This document shows, piece by piece, positions 35,946 through 45,487 of a stretch of 64,000 bases of DNA (position 1 is its first letter; each line of letters starts with the position of its first letter). The position numbers and the translations under genes are program-made. The notes beneath the pieces were generated by a model that saw only the letters and a list, made by a program, of their open reading frames with translations, did no database searches and was not told the origin of the DNA. The DNA comes from Mycolicibacterium setense (GTDB lineage: Bacteria; Actinomycetota; Actinomycetes; Mycobacteriales; Mycobacteriaceae), in assembly GCF_000805385.1 (NCBI RefSeq), contig NZ_JTJW01000005.1:620001-684000 (forward strand), given 5' to 3'.

Positions 35946-36509
35946 ATGGCCATCATCGACCCGACCAAGACCTGGGTCCCCGTGGAAGAGCGCCTGGCCG
36001 CCACCACCAACGAGCGGCATCGTCAGGTACTCAGCGTCGTTCTGGAGCACATGAAGGCCGAGGCCGAGCCCGATATGGGCCGGCTGATGGCGACGCTGAG
36101 CCCCAACCCGGACTACCACTTCTGGTACGCCAATACCGATATGGGGCCCAAGACCACCGAAGGTGTGCGCGCCTACTACGAGGCCTTCGTGGCCAGCGGT
36201 GCCAACCACCTCGTTTTCGAGATCGATCGCCTTGCCGTCGACGATGATCTGGTGATGACCGAAGGCTGGATGAAGATGATCTACCCCGGCGCGGCCGCCC
36301 AGGGCATCGGCGTCGAGGTCGACGACCCGGACGGCGACTACCTCCTGTTGTTCCGGCAGCTCATCAACTGGCCCATCGACGCCGACGGCCTCATCATCGG
36401 TGAGGATGCCTACCAAACCGGTCCGGTCAGCGTGACCAAGCTGAGCCGGGAAGACCTGCCGCAGGCCTACATCGACCAGAAGCGCGCCGCCACCGAGGCT
36501 CATGGCTGA
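35946..36509 (+). CDS. NTF2-like (SnoaL-type) protein of the catabolic operon
   Basis: A 187-residue protein of the NTF2/SnoaL fold (conserved YHFWYANTDMG and VRAYYEAFVASG segments, hydrophobic strand DYLLLFRQLINWPID). Members are isomerases, dehydratases or hydroxylase accessory proteins acting on steroids and polyketides; the present reaction is unknown. AAGGAGG lies 5 nt before the ATG. It is the first gene of a tightly spaced four-gene operon and overlaps the acyl-CoA ligase by 8 bases. Confidence 0.8.
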   Translation: MAIIDPTKTWVPVEERLAATTNERHRQVLSVVLEHMKAEAEPDMGRLMATLSPNPDYHFWYANTDMGPKTTEGVRAYYEAFVASGANHLVFEIDRLAVDDDLVMTEGWMKMIYPGAAAQGIGVEVDDPDGDYLLLFRQLINWPIDADGLIIGEDAYQTGPVSVTKLSREDLPQAYIDQKRAATEAHG

Positions 36510-38163
36510 GGCCGTGCGCGACTCGATCGCGGCGATGCTGCTCGACCGGGCCGGCGACCAACACCTGGGCCTGCGCACCCGTGACCGGGACTGGACCTGG
36601 GACGAGGTGGTCGCCGAATCGGCCGCGCGCGGGGCGCTGGCCCAAGCGATCCGAATCGATGGGCCTTTCCATATCGGCGTGCTCCTGGACAACGTGCCGG
36701 ACTTCCTGTTCTGGCTGGGTGGCGCCGCACTTGTCGGTGCCACCGTGGTGGGGATCAACCCGACCCGCGGTGCGGCGGAGTTGGCAGCCGAAATCCGGCT
36801 TGCCGATTGCCAATTGATCGTCACCGACACCCCGGGCGCGGCGCGGCTCCGCAGCCTGGATACCGGCCTGCAGGATGACCGGGTCCTGGTGATCGACCAA
36901 CCCGGATACATCGAGGCGGTCAACGCGGTCCGGGTGTCACCGGCGCAGGCGCCCGGCGTCGGCGCGGACTCGCTCATGCTGCTGCTGTTCACCTCGGGGA
37001 CGACGGGTGCGTCGAAGGCAGTCAAATGCAGCCAGGGCAGGTTGGCCCGGATCGCCTATGCGGCCGCCGAGAAATTCGGCCATGTGCGCGAAGACGTGGA
37101 GTACTGCTGCATGCCGCTGTTCCACGGCAACGCGATCATGGCGTTGTGGGCACCGGCGCTGTCGGTCGGGGCGACGGTGTGCCTCACGCCGGCTTTCTCG
37201 GCATCCGGATTCTTGCCTGACGTACGGTATTTCGGCGCGACGTTCTTCACCTATGTGGGCAAGGCGCTCGGCTACCTGATGGCCACCGCCGAACAGCCCG
37301 ACGATGCCGACAACCCGCTGGTCCGCGGTTTCGGCACCGAGGCGTCGCCCGATGACCAGCGCGAGTTCCGGCGCCGGTTCGATGCCGAGCTGTTCGAGGG
37401 CTACGGCTCCAGCGAAGGCGGTGGGGCAGTGGTGCTGGCCCCCGACATGCCGGCGGGAGCGCTGGGCCGCCCGGCACACGCCGGGGTGGCGATAGTCGAC
37501 CCCGAATCGCTGCAGGACTGTGCGCCAGCGGTTTTCGACGAGCACGGCCGCGTCCTCAACCCCGACGACGCCGTGGGCGAGATCGTCGACAAGTTCGGCA
37601 CCCGCACGTTCGAGGGTTACTACAAGAACGACGAGGCCAACGCCGAGCGCATCCGCAACGGCTGGTACTGGACAGGTGATCTGGGTTATCTCGACGAGCA
37701 GGGATTCATCTACTTCGCCGGCCGTCGTGGTGACTGGATCCGGGTCGACGGGGAGAACACGTCCGCGCTCAACATCGAGCGGGTGCTGCGCCGTCACCCC
37801 GACGTGGTGGCCGCCGGTGCGTACGCGGTTCCGGATCCGCGTTCGGGTGACCAGGTGATGGCCGCGATCGAGGTAACCGACCCCGACCGGTTCGACGCAG
37901 GAGCGTTCGTGACCTATTTGGCCGCCCAGGAAGACTTGGGGGCCAAGGGGATTCCGAGATTCCTGCGGGTCTCGAAGAACCTGCCCGTCACCGGGTCCAA
38001 CAAGGTGCTCAAACGCGAACTGCAGCAGGACCGGTGGCACACCGGCGAGCCGGTGTACCGGTGGGCGGGACGCGGGGCGCCCGCGTATGAGGCCATGGGC
38101 GACGATGACAAGCTGTCGCTGGACGCCGAGTTCGCGCAGTACGGGAGGCAGCGTTACCTATGA
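36502..38163 (+). CDS. Acyl-CoA/aryl-CoA ligase (FadD-type, ANL superfamily)
   Basis: A 553-residue adenylate-forming enzyme. The P-loop LLFTSGTTGASKAV (about residues 158-171), the EGYGSSEGG motif, the TGDLGY hinge and the C-terminal lysine region (KVLKRELQQD) are all present, so it should activate a carboxylic acid as its CoA thioester. The sequence resembles ligases of steroid side-chain or ring degradation (FadD17/FadD19 group), but the substrate is inferred only from neighbours. It overlaps both flanking genes. Confidence 0.85.
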   Translation: MAEAVRDSIAAMLLDRAGDQHLGLRTRDRDWTWDEVVAESAARGALAQAIRIDGPFHIGVLLDNVPDFLFWLGGAALVGATVVGINPTRGAAELAAEIRLADCQLIVTDTPGAARLRSLDTGLQDDRVLVIDQPGYIEAVNAVRVSPAQAPGVGADSLMLLLFTSGTTGASKAVKCSQGRLARIAYAAAEKFGHVREDVEYCCMPLFHGNAIMALWAPALSVGATVCLTPAFSASGFLPDVRYFGATFFTYVGKALGYLMATAEQPDDADNPLVRGFGTEASPDDQREFRRRFDAELFEGYGSSEGGGAVVLAPDMPAGALGRPAHAGVAIVDPESLQDCAPAVFDEHGRVLNPDDAVGEIVDKFGTRTFEGYYKNDEANAERIRNGWYWTGDLGYLDEQGFIYFAGRRGDWIRVDGENTSALNIERVLRRHPDVVAAGAYAVPDPRSGDQVMAAIEVTDPDRFDAGAFVTYLAAQEDLGAKGIPRFLRVSKNLPVTGSNKVLKRELQQDRWHTGEPVYRWAGRGAPAYEAMGDDDKLSLDAEFAQYGRQRYL

Positions 38164-39719
38164 AGTGGGATGACCAGTGTGACGTCCTGATAGCCGGATC
38201 CGGGGGCGGCGGCGTGACCGGCGCCTACACCGCCGCGCGCGAAGGCCTGTCGGTGATCCTGGTGGAGGCCAGCGACAAATTCGGCGGCACGACCGCGTAT
38301 TCCGGTGGCGGCGGGGTGTGGTTCCCGTGCAACCCGGTGCTCAAGCGGGCCGGTACCGACGACACCATCGAGGATGCGCTGGAGTACTACCACGCCGTCG
38401 TCGGCGACCGGACCCCACGGGAACTGCAGGACACCTATGTCCGCGGCGGTGCCGACCTGATCGAATACCTCGAAGCCGATGACAATCTGAAGTTCGCGCC
38501 GATGCCGTGGCCGGACTACTTCGGCAAGGCGCCCAAGGCCAGGGCCGACGGCCAACGCCACATCGCGGCCCGTCCACTCAAGGTGGAGAAGGCTCCGCAC
38601 CTGCGCGAGCTGGTGCGCGGGCCACTCGACGCCGACCGGCTCGGTGCCGAGCAGCCCGACGACTATTTCATCGGCGGCCGGGCATTGATCGCCCGCTTTC
38701 TGAAAGCCATTGAGCAGTACCCGAATACGTCGCTTCGGCGAAATGCCCCGCTCGTGGAGCTGGTCGTCGAGGACGGGGCGGTGACAGGTGCGGTCGTGGA
38801 AATCGACGGGACGCGGCAGGCGATCCGGGCGCGACGCGGTGTGCTGTTGGCCGCAGGCGGTTTCGAGGGCAACGACGAATTGCGCCGTGAATACGGCGTT
38901 CCCGGTGTCGCACGCGACACCATGGGGCCGCCCGCCAACCTCGGCCACGCCCATCGGGCGGCGATCGCCGCGGGCGCCGACGTCGACCTGATGGACCAGG
39001 CTTGGTGGTCACCGGGCCTGACTCACCCCGACGGGCGCTCGGCCTTCGCGCTGTGGTTCACCGGCGGCATCTTCGTCGACCAGAACGGGCAGCGTTTCGT
39101 CAACGAATCCGCGGCCTACGACCGGATCGGCCGGGCCATCCTGCCGCGGCTGGCCGACGGTTCGATGACGTTGCCGTACTGGATGATCTACGACAATGAT
39201 CGGGACGGCGAAGAAGGAATAGTGCCGCCGGTCAAGGCCACCAACGTCTCGATGGTCGACACACAGGACTACGTCGACGCCGGGTTGTGGCACACCGCCG
39301 ACACCCTGGAAGATCTCGCCGCCAAGATCGGCGTCCCCGCCGAGAACCTGACTGCGACCGTCGCGCGGTTCAACGGCTTCGTCGCCGCCGGGTCGGACGA
39401 GGATTTCGGTCGTGGCGACGAGGCGTACGACCGCGCCTTCTCCGGTGGTGCATCCCCACTCGTCGCGATCGAGAAGGGCCCTTTCCACGCCGCCGCATTC
39501 GGCATCTCCGACCTCGGAACCAAGGGCGGTTTGCGCACCGACACCGCGGCCCGGGTACTCGACGCCGAGGGGCAGGTGATCGCCGGGCTGTACGCCGCGG
39601 GCAACACCATGGCCGCTCCCAGCGGCACCGCCTATCCGGGCGGCGGAAATCCGATCGGAACCAGCATGCTGTTCAGCCACCTGGCGGTCAAAGACATGCT
39701 AGGCAGGGGAGAAGAATGA
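38160..39719 (+). CDS. FAD-dependent 3-ketosteroid-Delta1-dehydrogenase-like oxidoreductase
   Basis: A 519-residue flavoprotein with the N-terminal ADP-binding motif GSGGGGVTGAYTA, the GGTTAYSGGG segment and the C-terminal AAGNTMAAPSG-YPGGGNPIG FAD site typical of the KstD / fumarate-reductase-like family. It probably introduces a double bond next to a ketone in a steroid or related ring. The start overlaps the ligase stop by 4 bases. It precedes the Rieske oxygenase by 30 bases. Confidence 0.85.
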   Translation: MKWDDQCDVLIAGSGGGGVTGAYTAAREGLSVILVEASDKFGGTTAYSGGGGVWFPCNPVLKRAGTDDTIEDALEYYHAVVGDRTPRELQDTYVRGGADLIEYLEADDNLKFAPMPWPDYFGKAPKARADGQRHIAARPLKVEKAPHLRELVRGPLDADRLGAEQPDDYFIGGRALIARFLKAIEQYPNTSLRRNAPLVELVVEDGAVTGAVVEIDGTRQAIRARRGVLLAAGGFEGNDELRREYGVPGVARDTMGPPANLGHAHRAAIAAGADVDLMDQAWWSPGLTHPDGRSAFALWFTGGIFVDQNGQRFVNESAAYDRIGRAILPRLADGSMTLPYWMIYDNDRDGEEGIVPPVKATNVSMVDTQDYVDAGLWHTADTLEDLAAKIGVPAENLTATVARFNGFVAAGSDEDFGRGDEAYDRAFSGGASPLVAIEKGPFHAAAFGISDLGTKGGLRTDTAARVLDAEGQVIAGLYAAGNTMAAPSGTAYPGGGNPIGTSMLFSHLAVKDMLGRGEE

Positions 39720-39749
39720 GCGCTCGCGCGAAGAACCAAGGGGAGAAGC

Positions 39750-40859
39750 ATGAGTGACGTAAGGGAAATCGACGCCGGCACGGCGATGACGCGGTTCGCG
39801 CGCGGCTGGCACTGCGTCGGGCTCGCTGAAACGTTCCGAGACGGCCGGCCGCACGGTATCGAGGCGTTCGGTACCAAACTCGTCGTCTACTCCGACTCCG
39901 CCGGCGACCTGCATGTGCTCGACTCCTACTGCCGACACATGGGCGGCGACCTGTCCATGGGCTCGGTCAAGGACGACAACCTCGCCTGCCCGTTCCACGA
40001 TTGGCGCTGGGGCGGTGACGGCAAGTGCAAGCTGGTGCCCTACGCCAAACGCACGCCGCGGCTGGCGCGCACCCGCAAATGGGAGACCTGTGAGGTCAAC
40101 GGCCAGCTGCTCGTCTGGCACGACCCCGAAGGTTCGACCCCGCCGGCTGAGCTGACCCCGCCCACGATCGAGGGCTACGACGAGGGCATCTGGTCACCGT
40201 GGCAATGGAATTCGATCCTGATCGAGGGATCGCACTGCCGGGAGATCGTCGACAACAACGTCGACATGGCGCACTTCTTCTACATCCACCACGCGTACCC
40301 GACCTACTTCAAGAACGTCATCGAAGGCCACACCGCCAGCCAGTTCATGGAGTCCAAACCGCGTCCGGACTACGCCACCAGAGAACTCTGGGACGGCACC
40401 TATCTGCGTTCGGAGGCAACGTATTTCGGCCCCGCGTACATGATCAACTGGCTCCACAACGATCTCGCCCCGGAATTCACCGTCGAGGTCGCGCTGATCA
40501 ACTGCCACTATCCGGTGACACACAACTCGTTCGTGCTGCAGTGGGGTGTCGCGGTCCAGCAGAATCCGGGGATGCCCGCGGACAAGGCGGCGAAGCTCGC
40601 GGCGGCGATGAGCCGGAGCTTCGGCGACGGCTTCATGGAGGATGTCGAGATCTGGAAACACAAGGCCCGCATCGACAACCCGTTGCTGACCGAGGAGGAC
40701 GGGCCGGTCTACCACCACCGCCGGTGGTACGAGCAGTTCTATGTCGACCTTGCCGATGTCACGCCCGACATGACCGATCGCTTCGAGCAGGAGGTCGACA
40801 CCACCCACGCCAACGAGCTCTGGCACGAGGAGGTCGCGGCCAACCTGGCCAATCGGTAG
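39750..40859 (+). CDS. Rieske non-haem iron oxygenase (KshA-like)
   Basis: A 369-residue oxygenase component. The Rieske 2Fe-2S ligands are C61-x-H63 and C80-x2-H83, and the catalytic iron site matches N169-x2-D172-x2-H175-x4-H180. It resembles the terminal oxygenase of 3-ketosteroid 9-alpha-hydroxylase (KshA), which with a KstD opens steroid ring B. No reductase (KshB) is encoded beside it, so electrons must come from elsewhere. The Rieske plus KstD-like pair makes steroid or sterol-like catabolism the best guess for this operon. Confidence 0.87.
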   Translation: MSDVREIDAGTAMTRFARGWHCVGLAETFRDGRPHGIEAFGTKLVVYSDSAGDLHVLDSYCRHMGGDLSMGSVKDDNLACPFHDWRWGGDGKCKLVPYAKRTPRLARTRKWETCEVNGQLLVWHDPEGSTPPAELTPPTIEGYDEGIWSPWQWNSILIEGSHCREIVDNNVDMAHFFYIHHAYPTYFKNVIEGHTASQFMESKPRPDYATRELWDGTYLRSEATYFGPAYMINWLHNDLAPEFTVEVALINCHYPVTHNSFVLQWGVAVQQNPGMPADKAAKLAAAMSRSFGDGFMEDVEIWKHKARIDNPLLTEEDGPVYHHRRWYEQFYVDLADVTPDMTDRFEQEVDTTHANELWHEEVAANLANR

Positions 40860-40888
40860 CGGACCGTCGGTCGAATAGGCTGACGGCA

Positions 40889-41686
40889 ATGAACACAAGG
40901 CCACCGCTGGATGTGACGGCACTGCGCAACGGGTTGAGCTCGCCCTGGCGTCAACTCGATGTCGTCGAGGAGACCGGGTCCACCAACGCCGACCTGCTGG
41001 CGCGGGCAGCCGGCGGTGCCGACATCGCGGGTACGGTGCTGCTGGCCGAATACCAGACTGCCGGACGTGGCCGCCATGGCCGGCAGTGGTCGTCGCCGCC
41101 CCGGTCGCAGTTGGCGTTGTCGGTGGGGGTCGACGCGTCCGGGGTGCTGACCGATATCTGGGGATGGCTGCCGTTGGCCACCGGCGTCGCCGTCGTCGAC
41201 GCCGTCGCAGAGGTCACCGGTGTGCGCGTCGGCCTGAAGTGGCCCAACGACGTCCTGGTCGGCCCGGGCGGCGGAAAGCTGGCGGGCATCCTCGCCGAAG
41301 TGGCGTCGCCGGCACCGGTGGTCGTCGTCGGGCTCGGCCTGAACGTGACGATGACGGCCGACGAGTCCCCGGACCCGCGCGCCACCTCACTGTCGCAGCT
41401 CGGCGCAGGCACAGTGGACCGCAATCCGCTGGCCCAGGTTCTGCTCCGGCATCTGGCCGCCCGTTTCGCCGGCTGGCGCAATTCCGATCCGCAACTGGCG
41501 GCCGACTACCGCGCACGCAGCGTCACGATCGGCACCCGCGTGCGCGCGGTCCTGCCGGGAGACAACACGTTGGTGGGCACCGCCGTCGACGTCGACGACC
41601 TCGGGCGGCTGATCATGGACACCGGCTCTGAACAGGTCAGGGTTTCCGCGGGCGACATCACCCACCTGCGGCCTGATGAGCCGTAG
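40889..41686 (+). CDS. birA: Biotin-[acetyl-CoA-carboxylase] ligase
   Basis: A 265-residue class I biotin protein ligase lacking the N-terminal DNA-binding domain. The EETGSTNADLLA opening, the biotinoyl-AMP loop GRGRHGRQW and KWPNDVLV with its lysine are present. It biotinylates AccA3 and other carboxylases. TAGGCT ends 7 nt before the ATG, suggesting a leaderless start. The catabolic operon above separates it from accD5, to which it is adjacent (Rv3279c-Rv3280) in M. tuberculosis. Confidence 0.93.
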   Translation: MNTRPPLDVTALRNGLSSPWRQLDVVEETGSTNADLLARAAGGADIAGTVLLAEYQTAGRGRHGRQWSSPPRSQLALSVGVDASGVLTDIWGWLPLATGVAVVDAVAEVTGVRVGLKWPNDVLVGPGGGKLAGILAEVASPAPVVVVGLGLNVTMTADESPDPRATSLSQLGAGTVDRNPLAQVLLRHLAARFAGWRNSDPQLAADYRARSVTIGTRVRAVLPGDNTLVGTAVDVDDLGRLIMDTGSEQVRVSAGDITHLRPDEP

Positions 41687-41695
41687 AGTGCTGCC

Positions 41696-42214
41696 GTGGG
41701 TTACCCGGAGAATGTGCTGGCCAACGACGAGCAGGTGGTGCTCCACCGGCATCCGCATTGGAAACGTCTGATCGGTGCGGTCCTCGTCCTGGTACTGATC
41801 AGCGCGGCAGCGGCGTTCGTCGCCGCCGTGGTCAACACCATGGACTGGCAGAGCACCGCCAAGAACGTGCTCTTCATCGTGATCGGCGTGATCTGGCTCG
41901 TCGTCGTCGGCTGGTTGACCGTCTGGCCGTTCCTGAACTGGTGGACCACCCACTTCGTGATCACCGACCGGCGGGTCATGTTCCGGCACGGCCTACTGAC
42001 CCGCTCGGGAATCGACATCCCTCTCGCACGGATCAACAGCGTCGAATTCCGTCACGGGCTGACCGACCGGCTGTTGCGCACCGGCACCCTGATCATCGAA
42101 TCGGCGTCGCAGGACCCCTTGGAGTTCCACGATATTCCGCGCGTGGAGCAGGTGCACTCACTGCTGTATCACGAAGTCTTCGACACCCTGGGCTCTGAGG
42201 AATCGCCGAGCTGA
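41696..42214 (+). CDS. PH-domain (bPH2) membrane protein
   Basis: A 172-residue protein with two membrane segments (about residues 22-45 and 55-77) followed by a bacterial PH-like domain (HFVITDRRVMFRHGLL, IDIPLARINSVEF). It matches the conserved Rv3278c family of unknown function. TAGAGT lies 6 nt before the GTG start, so a leaderless mRNA is likely. It overlaps the convergent GtrA gene by 46 bp. Confidence 0.88.
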   Translation: MGYPENVLANDEQVVLHRHPHWKRLIGAVLVLVLISAAAAFVAAVVNTMDWQSTAKNVLFIVIGVIWLVVVGWLTVWPFLNWWTTHFVITDRRVMFRHGLLTRSGIDIPLARINSVEFRHGLTDRLLRTGTLIIESASQDPLEFHDIPRVEQVHSLLYHEVFDTLGSEESPS

Positions 42215-42831
42215 CGCGCCTTCGCGCGGCGACTCGGAGTTCGCAGCGGCGTCACGGTCGCGGACCTGTGCTCTGCGTGATCCTCGAGGGCCTCGGCGAT
42301 ACCGCCGCCGGTGAGTGTGGACTCCAGCGCCAGATCGGGCTTGGCCACGAACTCGTCGGGGAACACCCAGCGGCGGAACGCCCAGAACCGGAACGCCATC
42401 TGCAGCAGGTTGCCCAGGATGTAGGCAGAGACGAAGTCGGCGATGTTCTCCACCGTCAACGACACCTCGGGCACCCGCAGACCCAGCACGTAGCTGGAGA
42501 AGTACAGCGGCAGCATCGAAAGCAGCACACCCACGGCGCTGAACGCGAAGAACAGCAGGGCCTCGTGGTGGCGCTCGCGGCCGCCGCGGTTCTGGAAGCT
42601 CCACTCCCGATTGAGGATGTAGGAGGCGATGACGGCAACGACGCCGGCGATGATCTTGGCGGTGACCGGCTTGGGCTCCAGCACCGTGAGTTTGAGGGTG
42701 AAGAAGATCGCCGAATCGATGACAAACGTCGTCGCGCCGACGATCGCGAACTTGATCAGTTCGTGATGCCGCTCGGCATAGGGACGGACGAATCGCGGCA
42801 ATCGAGCGATTGTCGCATCGGCGAAGGACAC
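42169..42831 (-). CDS. GtrA-family membrane protein
   Basis: A 220-residue protein with four membrane helices of the GtrA fold (IKFAIVGATTFVIDSAIFF, SYILNREWSFQ, and a conserved RFWAFRRWVFPDEF end). GtrA proteins flip lipid-linked sugars in cell-wall glycosylation; it corresponds to Rv3277. The C-terminal 60 residues are hydrophilic and poorly conserved in appearance. Confidence 0.88.
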   Translation of the reverse strand: MSFADATIARLPRFVRPYAERHHELIKFAIVGATTFVIDSAIFFTLKLTVLEPKPVTAKIIAGVVAVIASYILNREWSFQNRGGRERHHEALLFFAFSAVGVLLSMLPLYFSSYVLGLRVPEVSLTVENIADFVSAYILGNLLQMAFRFWAFRRWVFPDEFVAKPDLALESTLTGGGIAEALEDHAEHRSATVTPLRTPSRRAKARQLGDSSEPRVSKTS

Positions 42832-42953
42832 AGGTAGGCAGTGTACGGAAATGCGTCGTTCGATGCCGAATCGTTGCGAAGCCCGACCTTAACCGCAGGT
42901 CAATGAGCCGGTCACAACGATGACACCAATCCGCGCATGACACCATAGAGCGC

Positions 42954-44156
42954 GTGCCGACAACTCCCAACAAGCCGTCTCCACCTGTCGTGGCGATGAT
43001 CGGTGGCGGCCAGCTCGCCAGGATGACCCACCAGGCGGCCATCGCACTCGGGCAGACTCTGCGGGTGCTGGCCGCCGGGCCGGACGAATCCGCCGCACAG
43101 GTCACTCCCGACGTCGTCATCGGCTCGCACACCGATCTGGACGCGCTGCGGCGGGCAGCGGCAGGCGCGTCGGCGTTGACGTTCGACCACGAGCACGTGC
43201 CCACCGAACACCTGGAGAAGCTCGTCGCCGAAGGGGTGACGGTCAACCCGCCGCCGGCGGCGCTGGTGCACGCCCAGGACAAACTGCTCATGCGCCGCAA
43301 GCTGCACAGCATCGGCGCCCCGGTGCCGCGCTTCGCCGAGATCACCTCGGTCGCCGACGTCGAGGATTTCGTACGGAAGATCGACGGTCCGGTGGTGATC
43401 AAGACCGTGCGCGGCGGCTACGACGGCAAAGGCGTGGTGATGGCCGACGACCTGGCCTCCGCGCGTGAGACCGTGGCCGCTTACCTGGCCGACGGGGTCG
43501 CGGTGCTCGCCGAAGAACGCGTTGCGATGCGCCGCGAGCTCGCCGCGCTGGTGGCCCGCTCGCCGTTCGGGCAAGGCGCGGCCTGGCCTGTCGTCGAAAC
43601 CGTGCAACGCAACGGAATCTGCGTCGAGGTGTATGCCCCCGCGCCGGGACTGTCGGATGAATTAGGTTCGGCTGCACAGGAACTCGCGCTGCGACTGGCG
43701 AACGAGCTCGGCGTGGTCGGTGTGCTGGCCGTCGAGCTCTTCGAGACGACCGACGGCGCCCTGCTGGTCAACGAACTGGCCATGCGTCCGCACAACTCCG
43801 GGCACTGGACCATGGACGGCGCGGTCACCAGCCAGTTCGAACAGCATCTGCGCGCGGTCTTGGACTACCCGCTCGGCGACACCTCGGCCATTGCGCCCGC
43901 TGCGGTGATGGCCAACGTCCTTGGGGCGCCGGAGACGCCGACGATGTCGATGGACGAGCGCCTGCACCACCTGTTCGCCCGGATCCCCGACGCGAAGGTG
44001 CATCTGTACGGCAAGGGTGAACGGTCCGGGCGCAAACTCGGGCATGTCAACATCATTGGCACTGACATGGACGAACTTCGCGAGCGTGCGGTGCGGGCCG
44101 CGCACTGGTTGTCGCACGGCGAGTGGACCGACGGATGGGATGAACATGGCGACTAG
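42954..44156 (+). CDS. purK: N5-carboxyaminoimidazole ribonucleotide synthetase
   Basis: A 400-residue ATP-grasp enzyme that converts AIR, ATP and bicarbonate to N5-[14 protein letters not shown] opens the protein, [11 protein letters not shown] and [16 protein letters not shown] form the grasp core, and [14 protein letters not shown] is the metal/ADP region. The start is GTG. It overlaps purE by 11 bases, so the two act as one unit. Confidence 0.95.
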   Translation: MPTTPNKPSPPVVAMIGGGQLARMTHQAAIALGQTLRVLAAGPDESAAQVTPDVVIGSHTDLDALRRAAAGASALTFDHEHVPTEHLEKLVAEGVTVNPPPAALVHAQDKLLMRRKLHSIGAPVPRFAEITSVADVEDFVRKIDGPVVIKTVRGGYDGKGVVMADDLASARETVAAYLADGVAVLAEERVAMRRELAALVARSPFGQGAAWPVVETVQRNGICVEVYAPAPGLSDELGSAAQELALRLANELGVVGVLAVELFETTDGALLVNELAMRPHNSGHWTMDGAVTSQFEQHLRAVLDYPLGDTSAIAPAAVMANVLGAPETPTMSMDERLHHLFARIPDAKVHLYGKGERSGRKLGHVNIIGTDMDELRERAVRAAHWLSHGEWTDGWDEHGD

Positions 44157-44679
44157 CGAAGCGACGGGCTCGGGTTCGGGTCCCAGGGTCGGCCTCATCA
44201 TGGGCAGCGACAGCGACTGGTCGGTGATGTCGGATGCGGCCGACGCGCTCGCCGAGTTCGAGGTGCCGTTCGAGGTCGGTGTGGTCTCCGCGCACCGCAC
44301 TCCGCAGCGCATGCTCGACTACGCCAAGACCGCCGCGGACCGGGGTGTCGAGGTGATCATCGCCGGAGCGGGGGGAGCCGCGCACCTGCCCGGCATGGTG
44401 GCGTCTGCCACGCCGCTTCCGGTCATCGGCGTTCCGGTGCCGTTGGCGCGCTTGGACGGCATGGACTCGCTGCTGTCGATCGTGCAGATGCCCGCCGGCG
44501 TGCCGGTGGCCACGGTTTCCATTGGGGGAGCACGCAATGCGGGCCTGCTGGCCGTGCGCATCCTGGGGTCTTCGGACACCACACTGCGGTCCCGGATGGT
44601 GAAATTCCAGGCCGACCTGGAGAACATGGTGTTGGCGAAGGACGCCGCCTTGCGCGATCGCCTGCTGGGCGACGGCTGA
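44146..44679 (+). CDS. purE: N5-CAIR mutase
   Basis: A 177-residue class I PurE that isomerises N5-CAIR to CAIR. The LIMGSDSDW loop and the SAHRTPQRM motif with the catalytic histidine are present. The ATG at 44146 lies inside the end of purK, giving translational coupling. Confidence 0.95.
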   Translation: MATSEATGSGSGPRVGLIMGSDSDWSVMSDAADALAEFEVPFEVGVVSAHRTPQRMLDYAKTAADRGVEVIIAGAGGAAHLPGMVASATPLPVIGVPVPLARLDGMDSLLSIVQMPAGVPVATVSIGGARNAGLLAVRILGSSDTTLRSRMVKFQADLENMVLAKDAALRDRLLGDG

Positions 44680-44695
44680 ACGAGACGAGACTGAG

Positions 44696-45352
44696 TCAAT
44701 CTCCGATCAGGTCGCGAATGCGGGGTGTGAGGGACTCGATCGGTTCATCGGTCGACATGACCACAACCGCCGTGCGACCGCCGCCGCCCCGGTAGATCGG
44801 CCACGTCGCGGCCAGCGCCTCGGCCAGGTCCGACCGTGGGTCGGTCACGTCGCCGCGCAGCCATCGACGCAGGACGTGGTTGTGCGCGGCGACCACGGCG
44901 TTGGCGAATAATTCGGCGCGCAGGCCCGCCGTCCAATCTCCGGTCTGGGCTGCCCTCAGGTGTTTGGTGAACAGCCGGACATACCGCGACACGACGGCCG
45001 TTTCGAAGTCGCGCAGGGCAGGTACCGAGCGGGTGAGTCGATACCGCGTCCGGGCCCGCTCGCCCTCGGCGAGATAGTTCTCGAACACCGAGGTTGTCGC
45101 CACCGCGATGACCTCGGCGGGCAGCCCTTCGGCCGGTGCCGTTGACAACCTTTGGTCGGCGCGCTGCAGCAGCGTCTCGTGATCGGGAAAGATCAACGCC
45201 TCTTTCGACCCGAACTGGCGAAACGCAGTGGTGCGTCCCACCCCCGCCCGTGCGGCGATGTCGTCGACGCTGGTGGCCTCATACCCACGTTCTTCGAACA
45301 TTTCGAATGCCGCGCTCACCAGGCGCTCCCGAGTGCTGGGCAAATCGGGCAT
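44696..45352 (-). CDS. TetR-family repressor divergent from fadE25
   Basis: A 218-residue TetR regulator with helix-turn-helix VDDIAARAGVGRTTAFRQFGSKEAL at residues 31-55. It lies divergent from fadE25, with a perfect palindrome in the gap, and is probably a fatty-acid or acyl-CoA responsive repressor of fadE25 and itself. The start at 45352 gives a normal TetR length; a longer frame to 46447 is antisense to fadE25. Confidence 0.88.
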   Translation of the reverse strand: MPDLPSTRERLVSAAFEMFEERGYEATSVDDIAARAGVGRTTAFRQFGSKEALIFPDHETLLQRADQRLSTAPAEGLPAEVIAVATTSVFENYLAEGERARTRYRLTRSVPALRDFETAVVSRYVRLFTKHLRAAQTGDWTAGLRAELFANAVVAAHNHVLRRWLRGDVTDPRSDLAEALAATWPIYRGGGGRTAVVVMSTDEPIESLTPRIRDLIGD

Positions 45353-45387
45353 GAGTGCACCTTTCGTGGGACTGAGTGCCGATGCTA

Positions 45388-45402
45388 TGGTACTGAGTAC
45401 CA
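45388..45402. promoter_or_regulatory. Probable TetR operator
   Basis: TGGTACT-g-AGTACCA, a 15-bp palindrome with perfect 7-bp arms, between the TetR gene and fadE25. A weaker half-similar copy, GGGACTGAGTGCC, lies at 45368-45380. Confidence 0.65.
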
Positions 45403-45487
45403 AAAGTAGCAGGACGATGCACTCGATGTGCGGTCCGCGCAACGATTGATCCAAGAGAGCCACGAGCTGAGAGCTAGGGAGACGATC